Source: Devosia sp. ZB163 (GTDB lineage Bacteria > Pseudomonadota > Alphaproteobacteria > Rhizobiales > Devosiaceae). Taken from it: a DNA stretch of 64,000 nt. The stretch covers positions 744,001 through 808,000 of the forward strand of contig NZ_JAQRMY010000002.1 of NCBI RefSeq assembly GCF_028613635.1, read 5' to 3'. Shown here one piece after another: positions 57,091 to 64,000 of the stretch. Every line of letters starts with the position of its first letter. Within the stretch, counting starts at the first letter, position 1. The translations under genes were made by a program, and so were the position numbers. The notes under the pieces are model-generated. The model worked only from the letters and a program-made list of their open reading frames with translations, ran no database searches and was not told where the DNA came from.

Positions 57091-57561
57091 TCAGATCTCT
57101 CCGCCGACAAGCATGGCCAGGCTGGAGTTGTAGTATTGGGGGTCGCCGGTCACCTCGTCACCCAGCCAGTCGGGTAGCGTCAGTGGTGCGTTGGGGCTGT
57201 CGAGCTCGACCTCGGCAAGCACCAACCCGCTGTGGTGGCCGAGGAACTCGTCGACCACCCAGTCGCCGCCGCCCAGGTCGAGGGTGTGCCTGGTCTTCTC
57301 GATCCGCGCCCCGCGCCCAAGGGCGAGCAGCTGTCGCGCATCCGTGATCGGCACCTCGTACTCGAACTCGGCCCGGGCCAGTGCCGAGCCGCCGCTCTTG
57401 ATGGTGATGTAGCCGCGAGCGTCGTCGATGGTCCGGACGCGCACCGTGACGCCGGAGCCGCCTGTGCTGAGATATCCCTGTCGCAGCGTCTGGCTGCGCT
57501 TCACCAGGGGCCGCCATCGGTCCGTCGCCACGAGGAATTTGCGCTCGATCTCGATGGCCAT
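57091..57561 (-). CDS. CYTH-domain (triphosphate tunnel) protein
   Basis: The 156-residue protein starts MAIEIERKFLV with the ExExK signature (Glu4, Glu6, Lys8) that binds metal-triphosphate. Alternating charged strands follow (VRVRTIDDARGYITIKSG, GLVLAEVELDSP). Bacterial relatives hydrolyse tripolyphosphate or thiamine triphosphate. It starts one base after the stop of the CHAD gene; the CYTH and CHAD domains are often fused in one protein, so the pair probably works together on polyphosphate. Confidence 0.92.
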   Translation of the reverse strand: MAIEIERKFLVATDRWRPLVKRSQTLRQGYLSTGGSGVTVRVRTIDDARGYITIKSGGSALARAEFEYEVPITDARQLLALGRGARIEKTRHTLDLGGGDWVVDEFLGHHSGLVLAEVELDSPNAPLTLPDWLGDEVTGDPQYYNSSLAMLVGGEI

Positions 57562-58440
57562 CTACTCGGCCGCCTCGCGCGTCGACCAGCCCGAAAGGTA
57601 GGCGTCGAACCGCGCCTTCAGTGCCTTGGGTGTCTCGGCGAAGACCTGCCGGCCGAGCTCGTCGATGCGGCCTTCAAACTCCTGCTGCCGACGCTGGATC
57701 GCGTCTCGCGCAAATGCCAGGTCGATGTCGAGGCCCAGCACCGCGACGGCCTCGTCCAGGTTGCCTTCCAGCAGAGCGAGGTCGTGGTGCAGCCCAAGTG
57801 TGTCGGCGAGGTCTCCCGCCGTCTTGTGGGCCGGCGGCAGGATGTCCTCGGCGCATTCCTCGAGCAGGCCGAGCTGGTTCCAGTAGTACTTGGCGTACTT
57901 GCGCCACTCGTGGAATGCCTCGTCCGTGCGCTGTCTCTCGGCGTGCCGGCGGGTCCAGCGGCCTCGGCGGTAGGTGTGCTTCAGCCCCCGCGTGAGCGTC
58001 CGGGCGTCGATGTCATCGGTCGACCAGTGGGTGCTGCGCGCCTCGAGTTCCCGCATTCGTCCGGCAAAGACCCGCAGCACATCGGCCTCGACCGCGGCTT
58101 GGTCGTCGCCGGCCTTGTCCGAACGCGGCAGAGGCCGCCCGGCCCAAGCCAGCAGTTCGGCCAGCGTCTGGCCCAGGACGCGGGCGTCGCGGGCGCCCGA
58201 CAGGTCCCGGGCCGCGTCGCGGACGAACGCGTTCTCTTGCTTGTAGCTGTCGAAGTCCGTCCGGATCAGGCGGAACAGCGCCCTCAGCTTCTTGCAGCGA
58301 CGGCGCGCCTCATGCACGCGGCGCTCCGGGCTGGTCGACACGTCCTCGGCGTCGGAGATCGCCTTCGCCAGCTGCTCACGGACGATCCTGACGAACCCAT
58401 CCCCGATGGTCGTGTCGCTCCGGGACCACTGAAAACTCAT
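57562..58440 (-). CDS. CHAD-domain protein
   Basis: The 292-residue helical protein has conserved histidines and basic residues of the CHAD domain: RVHEARRRCKKLRALFRLIR (about 43-62) and DEAFHEWRKYAKYYWNQLGLL in part (about 175-195), forming two four-helix bundles. CHAD domains bind inorganic polyphosphate. It is the first gene of the CHAD-CYTH pair inserted between purQ and purL. Confidence 0.93.
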   Translation of the reverse strand: MSFQWSRSDTTIGDGFVRIVREQLAKAISDAEDVSTSPERRVHEARRRCKKLRALFRLIRTDFDSYKQENAFVRDAARDLSGARDARVLGQTLAELLAWAGRPLPRSDKAGDDQAAVEADVLRVFAGRMRELEARSTHWSTDDIDARTLTRGLKHTYRRGRWTRRHAERQRTDEAFHEWRKYAKYYWNQLGLLEECAEDILPPAHKTAGDLADTLGLHHDLALLEGNLDEAVAVLGLDIDLAFARDAIQRRQQEFEGRIDELGRQVFAETPKALKARFDAYLSGWSTREAAE

Positions 58441-58517
58441 AGACGCTCCACCCGTTCGGGCCAGCGCAAGACTACCGGTTGCTCGATGTCACAAACAAGC
58501 CGTCAGGTGGCAGTCGC

Positions 58518-59165
58518 TCAGGCCGGGCGCTGTCTCCGCGCGAACCATCGGTCGCCCGCCACGATGATCACCGAAAAGACCGATACCGCCACCAGCAATA
58601 CGCCGACCCCGATCGCCACTGCCAGGTAGCCGAACCTGCCGGCATCGAGGATGTCGTAGGGGTACTCGTTGACGAAGGCGCCGCGGACCAGCACCCAGGC
58701 GACGTAGCCGATGCCCGGCAGCAGCATCAACGGGATGTATGTGAACCGCAGGCGGCCGTGGGGCGCGAAGGCCGTCCACCACACGAGATAGAGGATCGGC
58801 GCGATGTAGTGGAGCAGATACGTGGCGACGCCGAGGGCACCCTCGAGCCTGAGGCCCGGCGCCAGCATGAAGTGGTAGTAGAGCATAACCAGCGTGATGA
58901 ACGCTGCAGCCGAGCCCATCATCACGGGCGTCCGGAACCAGGCCAGCCAGCGCCAGCCAGACAGCACCGCCACGTAGGTGACGATCAGCCACAGGTTGGT
59001 CAGGTGGGTGAAGTAGGTCCAGAAGTAGATGAACGCGTCCGGGAACGACCGCGCCACCGGGTTGGCTTCCGAAACGGTCATCACCGATGGAAAGATGGCG
59101 GACCAGTCCAGCGCAAGGCCGGTAACCCCGACCAGCACTGCGGCCCAGGCAAGCACAATCCGCAA
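58518..59165 (-). CDS. Pr6Pr-family membrane protein
   Basis: The 215-residue protein has six predicted spans, with PDAFIYFWTYFTHLTNLWLI, LYYHFMLAPGL and TYLLHYIAPILYLVWW. These match the Pr6Pr (FAR-17a/AIG1-like) group, whose bacterial members have no settled function. It stands 92 bases downstream of purQ and 77 bases upstream of the CHAD gene. Confidence 0.85.
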   Translation of the reverse strand: MRIVLAWAAVLVGVTGLALDWSAIFPSVMTVSEANPVARSFPDAFIYFWTYFTHLTNLWLIVTYVAVLSGWRWLAWFRTPVMMGSAAAFITLVMLYYHFMLAPGLRLEGALGVATYLLHYIAPILYLVWWTAFAPHGRLRFTYIPLMLLPGIGYVAWVLVRGAFVNEYPYDILDAGRFGYLAVAIGVGVLLVAVSVFSVIIVAGDRWFARRQRPA

Positions 59166-59257
59166 AGCACTGCCTCAACGAACCAGACGCAATGAGCAAC
59201 AGACTAGAGCGCGCCGCCGCGCGCCGCTACCGCTAGTTAGGTCGACTTCGCTTCAAA

Positions 59258-59929
59258 TCAGGCTGCGTTGAGCAGGCCGGAGAACAGCTGACGGCCGTCG
59301 GAGCCGCCATGCGCCGCCTCGATCAGGTTCTCGGGGTGCGGCATCAGGCCGAGCACGTTCTTCTTCTCGTTGAACACGCCGGCGATGTCGTTGATCGAGC
59401 CGTTCGGGTTTGTGCCGTCGGCGTAGCGGAAGGCAACCTGGCCCTGACCTTCTACGCGTGCCAGCGTCTCGGCATCGGCAAAATAGTTGCCGTCATGGTG
59501 GGCGACGGGGCAGCGGATGATCTGGCCCTGCTTGTAGCCGCGCGTGAACGGCGTCGAAGCGTTCTCGATCTGGAGCTTCACCTCGCGGCAGACGAACTTC
59601 AGCGAGGCATTCCGCATCAGCACGCCCGGCACGAGCCCGGCCTCGCTGAGAATCTGGAAGCCGTTGCAGACGCCCATCACCTTGACGCCATGGGCGGCGC
59701 GATCGCGGATGGTGTCCATCACCGGCGAGCGGGCAGCGATAGCGCCGACGCGAAGGTAGTCGCCGTAAGAAAAGCCGCCCGGGATGACGATGAGGTCGAC
59801 CTTGGGGATCTCGGCATCCTTGTGCCAGACCACTGCCGGCGCCTCGCCCCCGATCTTGGTCAGGGCGGCGATCATGTCGCGGTCGCGGTTGAGACCGGGG
59901 AACACGACGACGGCGGCTTTCATCGGCAA
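59258..59929 (-). CDS. purQ: Phosphoribosylformylglycinamidine synthase, glutaminase subunit PurQ
   Basis: PurQ releases ammonia from glutamine for PurL. The 223-residue protein is a class I amidotransferase with the triad Cys88 (GVCNGFQIL), His198 and Glu200 (MPHPENLIE). The N-terminus [16 protein letters not shown] is typical. It is downstream of an acyltransferase gene that carries its own terminator, so purQ may have a separate promoter in the short gap near 59930-59979. Confidence 0.97.
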   Translation of the reverse strand: MPMKAAVVVFPGLNRDRDMIAALTKIGGEAPAVVWHKDAEIPKVDLIVIPGGFSYGDYLRVGAIAARSPVMDTIRDRAAHGVKVMGVCNGFQILSEAGLVPGVLMRNASLKFVCREVKLQIENASTPFTRGYKQGQIIRCPVAHHDGNYFADAETLARVEGQGQVAFRYADGTNPNGSINDIAGVFNEKKNVLGLMPHPENLIEAAHGGSDGRQLFSGLLNAA

Positions 59930-59979
59930 CTCCTCAATGGCGTCGCCGATCCTTTGGTGAGTCTTGATGGCAAAAGCAA

Positions 59980-60001
59980 GAGCGGAGCCGTGGCTCCGCT
60001 C
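59980..60001 (-). terminator. Rho-independent terminator of the acyltransferase gene
   Basis: GAGCGGAGC and GCTCCGCTC form a 9-base stem with a 4-base loop. On the minus strand TTGCTTTTGCC follows. It lies 10 bases after the stop at 60012 and 50 bases before purQ. Confidence 0.88.
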
Positions 60002-60011
60002 AATGAGGCGC

Positions 60012-61091
60012 CTACTCCGCCGGCACCGCAGCCGGCTTGACGTAGCTGCGGCTGCCCGGCGCGCCGGGGATGTGGGCCCAGGCGGGGCGCTCGAACAGGA
60101 ACTTGCCCCATCCGGTGCGCTTGATCAGCCAGTAGAGCACCAGCGGCGAGACGAGCGCGATGGTCATCACGAGGACACTGACGACGCTGACGTCATCGAT
60201 GAGCCCGGTCTTGAGAATCAGGGTGCGGCTCGCGGCCATCGGGATGGAGAAGCTGAGGTAGATCACGATCGAGCGCTCGCCGAGCCAGCGCAACCAGCTC
60301 ATCCACGGCAGTTTCACGAGCAGGGCCGCCGTGACGCAGACTGCGAGCGCACCCACGAAGGCCAGTACGAGGTGGACGACCGGCAGGGCCGCATAGCCCA
60401 TGTACATGTGACGCGGCGCGACGGTGGCGCCGCCGGAAAAGACGAGGATGCCCTCGATGACGGCGGAGGCCAGCAGCGCGACAGTCGACAGCGCCGGCCG
60501 TTCCTGCGCCGCCGCGACGATGCGGAACACCAGCGGTGCGAACGCATATCCGGCGTAGAAGTACACGGAGTAGGCTGCGAAGTGGTCGACCAGCGGGATG
60601 CCGGTGGTGACCGGGAATATCTGGAGGAGCGCGGCGGCGCCGAAGGCGGCCCAGTGCGGCACCTTCAGCGAGTAAAGGACCTTCGCCACCAGCGAATAGA
60701 CCGCGAGCATGTAGATGAACCACAGCACGCCATAGGGCTCGACGACGGCCCACAGGATCTGCGTCGCAACGCCACCGACGTCGCCGGTGCCGAGGCCGAC
60801 CTTGAAGGCGATCTGCAGCACGGCCCAGAGCGCATAGAAGTACAGGTAGTGGACCACGCGCCGGTCCGTGTAGTGCAGCCACGGCCGCGCGATGACCTGG
60901 CTGAGGAAGAGGCCCGAGATCAGGAAGAACTCGGGCATCCGGAACGGGGCGGCCCAGCCGATGATGTAGTGCAGGACGCCGACACCGTTGAGATCCTCGC
61001 CGACCCCGTAGGCCGAATGCATCATGACCACGAGGATGATCGACAGACCCTTGGCGGCGTCGACCCAGTCGAGACGATTGGCGTTTGGCAT
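60012..61091 (-). CDS. Acyltransferase-3 (OpgC-like) integral membrane protein
   Basis: The 359-residue protein has about ten spans and begins [21 protein letters not shown] with the catalytic-type His of acyltransferase-3 enzymes. It continues [17 protein letters not shown] with the conserved R. Such proteins O-acylate cell-surface sugars or glucans. The chosen ATG is at 61089-61091. It interrupts the purS-purQ neighbourhood and has its own terminator. Confidence 0.9.
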   Translation of the reverse strand: MPNANRLDWVDAAKGLSIILVVMMHSAYGVGEDLNGVGVLHYIIGWAAPFRMPEFFLISGLFLSQVIARPWLHYTDRRVVHYLYFYALWAVLQIAFKVGLGTGDVGGVATQILWAVVEPYGVLWFIYMLAVYSLVAKVLYSLKVPHWAAFGAAALLQIFPVTTGIPLVDHFAAYSVYFYAGYAFAPLVFRIVAAAQERPALSTVALLASAVIEGILVFSGGATVAPRHMYMGYAALPVVHLVLAFVGALAVCVTAALLVKLPWMSWLRWLGERSIVIYLSFSIPMAASRTLILKTGLIDDVSVVSVLVMTIALVSPLVLYWLIKRTGWGKFLFERPAWAHIPGAPGSRSYVKPAAVPAE

Positions 61092-61255
61092 CGCGAGGCT
61101 CCCGGTAACCTGGCCACATATAGCCGGGCGCGTCCGGGATGCCGGAAAAGCCTGCAAATAGGCTTAAGCCAACTGCTTAATAAACAAGGACATATCGAGC
61201 TGGCAGGGGCCGGGACCGGCGGCGCGCCTGGACCCGGTGCAGCCGTCCGCGTGCC

Positions 61256-61339
61256 TTAGAACGGCAGCGACAGGTGCGTGGCGAGGAGGAGGCCGACGGT
61301 CATGAAGAAGAGGGCGGAGAGCGAGAAGGTCTTGAGCAT
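61256..61339 (-). CDS. 27-residue single-span membrane miniprotein (copy 1)
   Basis: The peptide begins MLKTFSLS, continues with a hydrophobic helix (ALFFMTVGLLLAT) and ends LSLPF, then TAA. It is 27 residues, nearly all one membrane span with a single Lys at the N-terminal side. A homologous 27-residue frame lies 415 bases upstream (61755-61838); 16 positions are identical and the rest are mostly hydrophobic swaps. The ribosome-binding site is weak. Similarity of a second frame of the same length, rather than coding statistics, is the evidence that it is translated. It lies 164 bases before the acyltransferase gene. Confidence 0.6.
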   Translation of the reverse strand: MLKTFSLSALFFMTVGLLLATHLSLPF

Positions 61340-61754
61340 CTGAACGGTCGTATTCTGCGCCGGTTCTGGGCGCGTTGGGGTGCGGGTTCTGTAGGTCGGT
61401 TCGCCGCGGGCGGATAGTCCGTGTCCGTGCATGGCTCCAATGCACTGCTTTGGCTGAATGGAGTCTGAACCGGCACGGTTAACGGGCTGAGTGACGCAAC
61501 TCTGCGACTATTCGGTGAGGTCGCCGCGGCGGAATAGTGGCAGCGGATCCATGTGGCGTATGCGCCACAGGCGAGCCAGTCGCGGGACGTGTAGCCAGCC
61601 GCCCTCACTCCCCGGATGCGAAAGCCGGGAGGACGGGCGGCGCAAGACCGCGTGCACCGGGGCAGTGAACAGTTGGGATAAGACCTGTCTGTCCGCGCGG
61701 GGCAATACCCCGCTCGTCAATCGGCCGTCGATTTGCTTGGGGAGTCGCCCGGTC
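61340..61754. other. 415-base stretch between the two miniprotein genes, nothing certain
   Basis: I find no convincing gene here. A 6-base GCGGGG/CCCCGC hairpin lies near 61695-61713, and a lone TTAAC half-site lies at about 61470. The stretch probably carries the leader of the downstream miniprotein gene on the minus strand. Confidence 0.4.
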
Positions 61755-61838
61755 CTAGACCGGAACCGATGCGTACGCCGCGAAGAACAGGCCGAGCGTG
61801 AGGAAGAAGGCGATCGAGAGCGAGAAGGTCTTGAGCAT
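61755..61838 (-). CDS. 27-residue single-span membrane miniprotein (copy 2)
   Basis: The peptide begins MLKTFSLS, has the helix IAFFLTLGLFFAAY and ends ASVPV, then TAG. Relative to copy 1 the first 22 bases are identical and later codons differ partly at third positions, with TxG, L, A, S and P kept at the same places. It begins 62 bases after purS, so it is probably the next gene of that transcript. Both copies share a CAG...GACC...ATG arrangement before the start but lack a classical ribosome-binding site. A membrane-peptide regulator of a larger partner is the simplest guess. Confidence 0.65.
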   Translation of the reverse strand: MLKTFSLSIAFFLTLGLFFAAYASVPV

Positions 61839-61900
61839 CGGCTGGTCTTTACTGGAGCGCGCCCGGCTTGTGCAGGCTGCGCCAACATATGCGGTGATTC

Positions 61901-62143
61901 TTAAGGCGTGATTTCGATCGTGTAATTTTCGATGACCGTATTGGCGAGTAGTTTCTCGCACATTGTACGTACGTTCGCCTCGGCCTGTGACCTATCGGCG
62001 TCACCCAGCTCGAGGTCGAACACCTTGCCCTGCCGCACGGCGCCGACGCCGTCGAAGCCGAGGCTCTTGAGCGAACCCTGGATGGCCTGGCCCTGCGGAT
62101 CGAGGACGCCGGATTTGAGCGTGACGGTGACGCGGGCTTTCAT
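61901..62143 (-). CDS. purS: Phosphoribosylformylglycinamidine synthase subunit PurS
   Basis: PurS is the small structural subunit that joins PurQ and PurL. The 80-residue protein has KARVTVTLKSGVLDPQGQAI at the N-terminus and KSLGFDGVGAVRQGKVFDLEL (in part), then an acidic-to-basic helix and a C-terminal strand IENYTIEITP. It follows purC by 45 bases on the same strand and precedes miniprotein copy 2. Confidence 0.97.
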   Translation of the reverse strand: MKARVTVTLKSGVLDPQGQAIQGSLKSLGFDGVGAVRQGKVFDLELGDADRSQAEANVRTMCEKLLANTVIENYTIEITP

Positions 62144-62188
62144 CGAAAATTCCCGAAAGAGGGCAGGGCGATCGCTCTGCCGAGGGCG

Positions 62189-62953
62189 CTATTGCACGAG
62201 TCGCGGACCAGTGGTCAACGCGTTGTCGGTTTCCACCAGGATCCCGAGGCGCTGGGCCACTTCGCGGTAGGATTCCACCAGCCCGCCGAGGTCCTCGCGG
62301 AAACGGTCCTTGTCGAGCTTGTTGCGCGTCTTGATGTCCCACAGCCGGCAGTTGTCCGGGCTGATCTCGTCGGCGAGCACGATCCGCATCAGGTCGCCAT
62401 CATAGAGGCGGCCGCACTCGATCTTGAAATCGACGAGCTGGATGCCGACACCCATGAACAGGCCGGTGAGGAAGTCGTTGACGCGGATGGCGAGGGCCAT
62501 GATGTCGTCGAGTTCCTGGGGTGTTGCCCAGCCGAACGCGGTGATGTGCTCTTCGCTGACCATCGGGTCGTTGAGCGCATCGTCCTTGTAGTAGAACTCT
62601 ATGATCGAGCGCGGCAGCTGCGTGCCCGGCTCGAGGCCGAGGCGCTTGGTCAGCGAGCCGGCGGCGACGTTGCGAACCACCACCTCGAGCGGGATGATCT
62701 CGACTTCCTTGATCAGCTGCTCGCGCATGTTGAGCCGGCGGATGAAGTGCGTCGGGATGCCGAGGCCGTTGAGCTTGGAGAAGATGAACTCGCTGATGCG
62801 GTTGTTCAGCACGCCCTTGCCGTCGATGATCTCATGCTTGGCGCCGTTGCCGGCGGTCGCGTCGTCCTTGAAATACTGGATCAGCGTACCCGGCTCCGGA
62901 CCCTCGTAGAGTGTCTTGGCCTTGCCGTCATAGATCTTGCGGCGACGGTTCAT
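62189..62953 (-). CDS. purC: Phosphoribosylaminoimidazole-succinocarboxamide synthase PurC
   Basis: SAICAR synthetase joins CAIR and aspartate using ATP in purine synthesis. The 254-residue protein, the family norm, starts [16 protein letters not shown] and has [18 protein letters not shown] and [12 protein letters not shown]. An upstream in-frame ATG would add seven residues; I chose 62951-62953 for family length. It is the first gene of the leftward purine block and is divergent from the zeta-subunit gene. Confidence 0.97.
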   Translation of the reverse strand: MNRRRKIYDGKAKTLYEGPEPGTLIQYFKDDATAGNGAKHEIIDGKGVLNNRISEFIFSKLNGLGIPTHFIRRLNMREQLIKEVEIIPLEVVVRNVAAGSLTKRLGLEPGTQLPRSIIEFYYKDDALNDPMVSEEHITAFGWATPQELDDIMALAIRVNDFLTGLFMGVGIQLVDFKIECGRLYDGDLMRIVLADEISPDNCRLWDIKTRNKLDKDRFREDLGGLVESYREVAQRLGILVETDNALTTGPRLVQ

Positions 62954-63200
62954 ATGAGGTCTGCCTCGTGGCAATGTGGGGAATTGCGGGCCTAATGCGC
63001 CAGAATGGTTGCGGAATGCAAGCTATTTCGCCGCCTCACGGCCCGACTCGGGCACGCCCAGGGGCATCCAAAACGAACGCTGGCCGTTGATGAAGCTGAC
63101 CAAATGACGCGACGGACGCCGTTGATTTGACTGTCCGTCCAGCTTATGTCCAAACGCAATCGAGGGCGCCCGGCAAGCGGGCCGAAGAGCGGAGAACATC

Positions 63201-63524
63201 ATGTCGGGTTTCAGCGATCGCGAAAAGGGCCAAGAGGCGAAGTTCGCCCATGACTCGGAACTCCGCTTCAAGGCCGAGGCGCGCCGCAACAAGCTGCTCG
63301 GCCTCTGGGCCGCCGAGCACATGGGCCTTTCCGAAGAGCACGCCCGCCAGTACGCCGCCGAAGTCGTCGCTGCCGATTTCCAGGAAGCCGGCGACGAGGA
63401 CGTGTTCCGCAAGCTTTCGACCGACCTCAAGGCTAAGGGCGCCTCGGTCTCCGACGACATGATTCGCCAGAAGATGGCCGAGCTCGTCCCCGTCGCCCGT
63501 GAGCAGGTTCTCAACGAGGGCTGA
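63201..63524 (+). CDS. F1FO-ATPase inhibitor zeta subunit (DUF1476)
   Basis: The zeta subunit blocks reverse rotation of the F1 motor in alphaproteobacteria. The 107-residue helical protein begins SGFSDREKGQEAKFAHDSEL, the segment that forms the inhibitory N-terminal part in Paracoccus zeta, followed by RFKAEARRNKLLGLWAAEHMGL and the C-terminal four-helix part with MAELVPVAREQVL. A GGAG precedes the ATG. It is placed beside purC, a frequent neighbourhood in rhizobia. Confidence 0.95.
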   Translation: MSGFSDREKGQEAKFAHDSELRFKAEARRNKLLGLWAAEHMGLSEEHARQYAAEVVAADFQEAGDEDVFRKLSTDLKAKGASVSDDMIRQKMAELVPVAREQVLNEG

Positions 63525-63621
63525 TCCCTCGCGGTAAGCCGCCCGAAACCATGACCCTGATTTGCCTTGCGCCCGACGGGCGCGAGGCGTTTCGTGCTGC
63601 GTCATGCACAGGAGATCGAGC

Positions 63622-64000
63622 ATGGACGTGGGCTTGCACGTGGGCCGCCGCGCCGCCACGGCGTTGATCGTCGGCGCCATGTTCGCTTTTGCCGCCGGCG
63701 CAGCGATGGCCAACAGCACGACCGTCACCGGCGCTGTGATCTATCGCGAGCGCATGATGCTGCCGGAGGGCGCCGTGGCCCGGATACGGCTCGAGGATGT
63801 GTCGCTGGCCGACGCGCCCGCGCGGGTCCTGGCCGAGACGACCGTGCCGGCAAGGACCAGCCCGACGGCCTTCACGCTCGCCTACGATCCGGCCGAACTC
63901 GAGGCCGGCCATACCTATGCCTGGCGCGCCACCATCTCGGTGGGTGACGTGCTGCTGTTCACGACGACAGAGCGGCACGCTCTGGATCCGCAGGCCGACC
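63622..64000 (+). CDS. YbaY-like secreted protein, 3' end outside window
   Basis: The frame is open to the window edge (126 residues visible). It begins with a signal peptide (about 1-30; ALIVGAMFAFAAGAAMANS) without a lipobox Cys. The mature part shows the YbaY/YscW-like pattern: VTGAVIYRERMMLPEGAVARI, LEDVSLADAPARVLAE and YDPAELEAGHTYAWRA. Related proteins are periplasmic or lipoproteins of unclear function. GGAG lies 9 bases before the ATG. Confidence 0.8.
   Translation, partial: MDVGLHVGRRAATALIVGAMFAFAAGAAMANSTTVTGAVIYRERMMLPEGAVARIRLEDVSLADAPARVLAETTVPARTSPTAFTLAYDPAELEAGHTYAWRATISVGDVLLFTTTERHALDPQAD

Noticed and set aside
63023-63103. Leftward 26-codon frame from a TTG near 63103 ending GREAAK
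   Set aside because: Composition is somewhat protein-like, but there is no ribosome-binding site, no homologous copy and the start is a rare codon.

Overview
The window looks like chromosomal DNA of an alphaproteobacterium of the order Hyphomicrobiales (Rhizobiales), most like Devosia. This is an inference from gene content: a CckA hybrid kinase plus a full CtrA-type box before flgB, an SbmA/BacA-type peptide transporter, the F1-ATPase inhibitor zeta subunit (DUF1476), the PurS/PurQ/PurL form of FGAM synthetase and the grxD/bolA/pur neighbourhood. The DNA is GC-rich and densely coding. I saw no rRNA, tRNA, CRISPR array, transposase or phage gene.

Layout. 1-5857: flagellar export and basal-body genes, with fliO-fliP leftward and flgB-flgC-fliE-fliQ-fliR-flhB rightward from a CtrA-controlled divergent region. 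5867-7450: a leftward gst-arsR-SRPBCC operon behind two near-identical operator palindromes. 7579-11366: cckA and a methyltransferase. 11379-17910: an aldo/keto reductase and a type I secretion island with an adaptor, an ABC exporter and a beta-helix RTX substrate ending in DWIV. 18188-23919: an AraD1/GguC-type enzyme, recA with an SOS-like promoter, and alaS, with dispersed palindromes between recA and alaS. 23937-24294: a decayed methyltransferase pseudogene. 24291-36260: accessory metabolism, transport and regulation, rich in tandem paralogues (two DMT transporters, two TfoX proteins, two GNATs), plus icd, a beta-barrel protein, a marR/SDR-DoxX/DUF2269 divergon and a solitary fabF. 36468-51803: a diguanylate cyclase, a TrmJ-like enzyme, rpsD, sbmA/bacA, ttcA, four MFS transporters and small effector-binding or acetyltransferase genes. 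51867-62953: a leftward block that holds the usual alphaproteobacterial grxD-bolA-purL-purQ-purS-purC set, loosened by inserted genes (two HAD hydrolases, msrA, CYTH and CHAD proteins, a membrane protein, an acyltransferase and two homologous 27-residue membrane miniproteins). 63201-64000: the zeta subunit gene and the start of a YbaY-like secreted protein, cut by the window edge.

How the genes work together. CckA sits at the top of the phosphorelay that activates CtrA, and the only full CtrA box I found lies before flgB, so the window holds both the regulator and a likely target. The RTX protein, the adaptor and the exporter form a plausible secretion unit that lacks only its outer-membrane TolC channel. 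PurC, PurS, PurQ and PurL are consecutive parts of purine synthesis. PurL, PurQ and PurS form one complex, although their genes are no longer adjacent.

The observation that seems least described is the pair of 27-residue single-span membrane proteins at 61256-61339 and 61755-61838. They share 16 of 27 residues and lie just downstream of purS. Start codons were chosen from Shine-Dalgarno placement and family length. All family names come from recognising motifs by eye; no database search was run.
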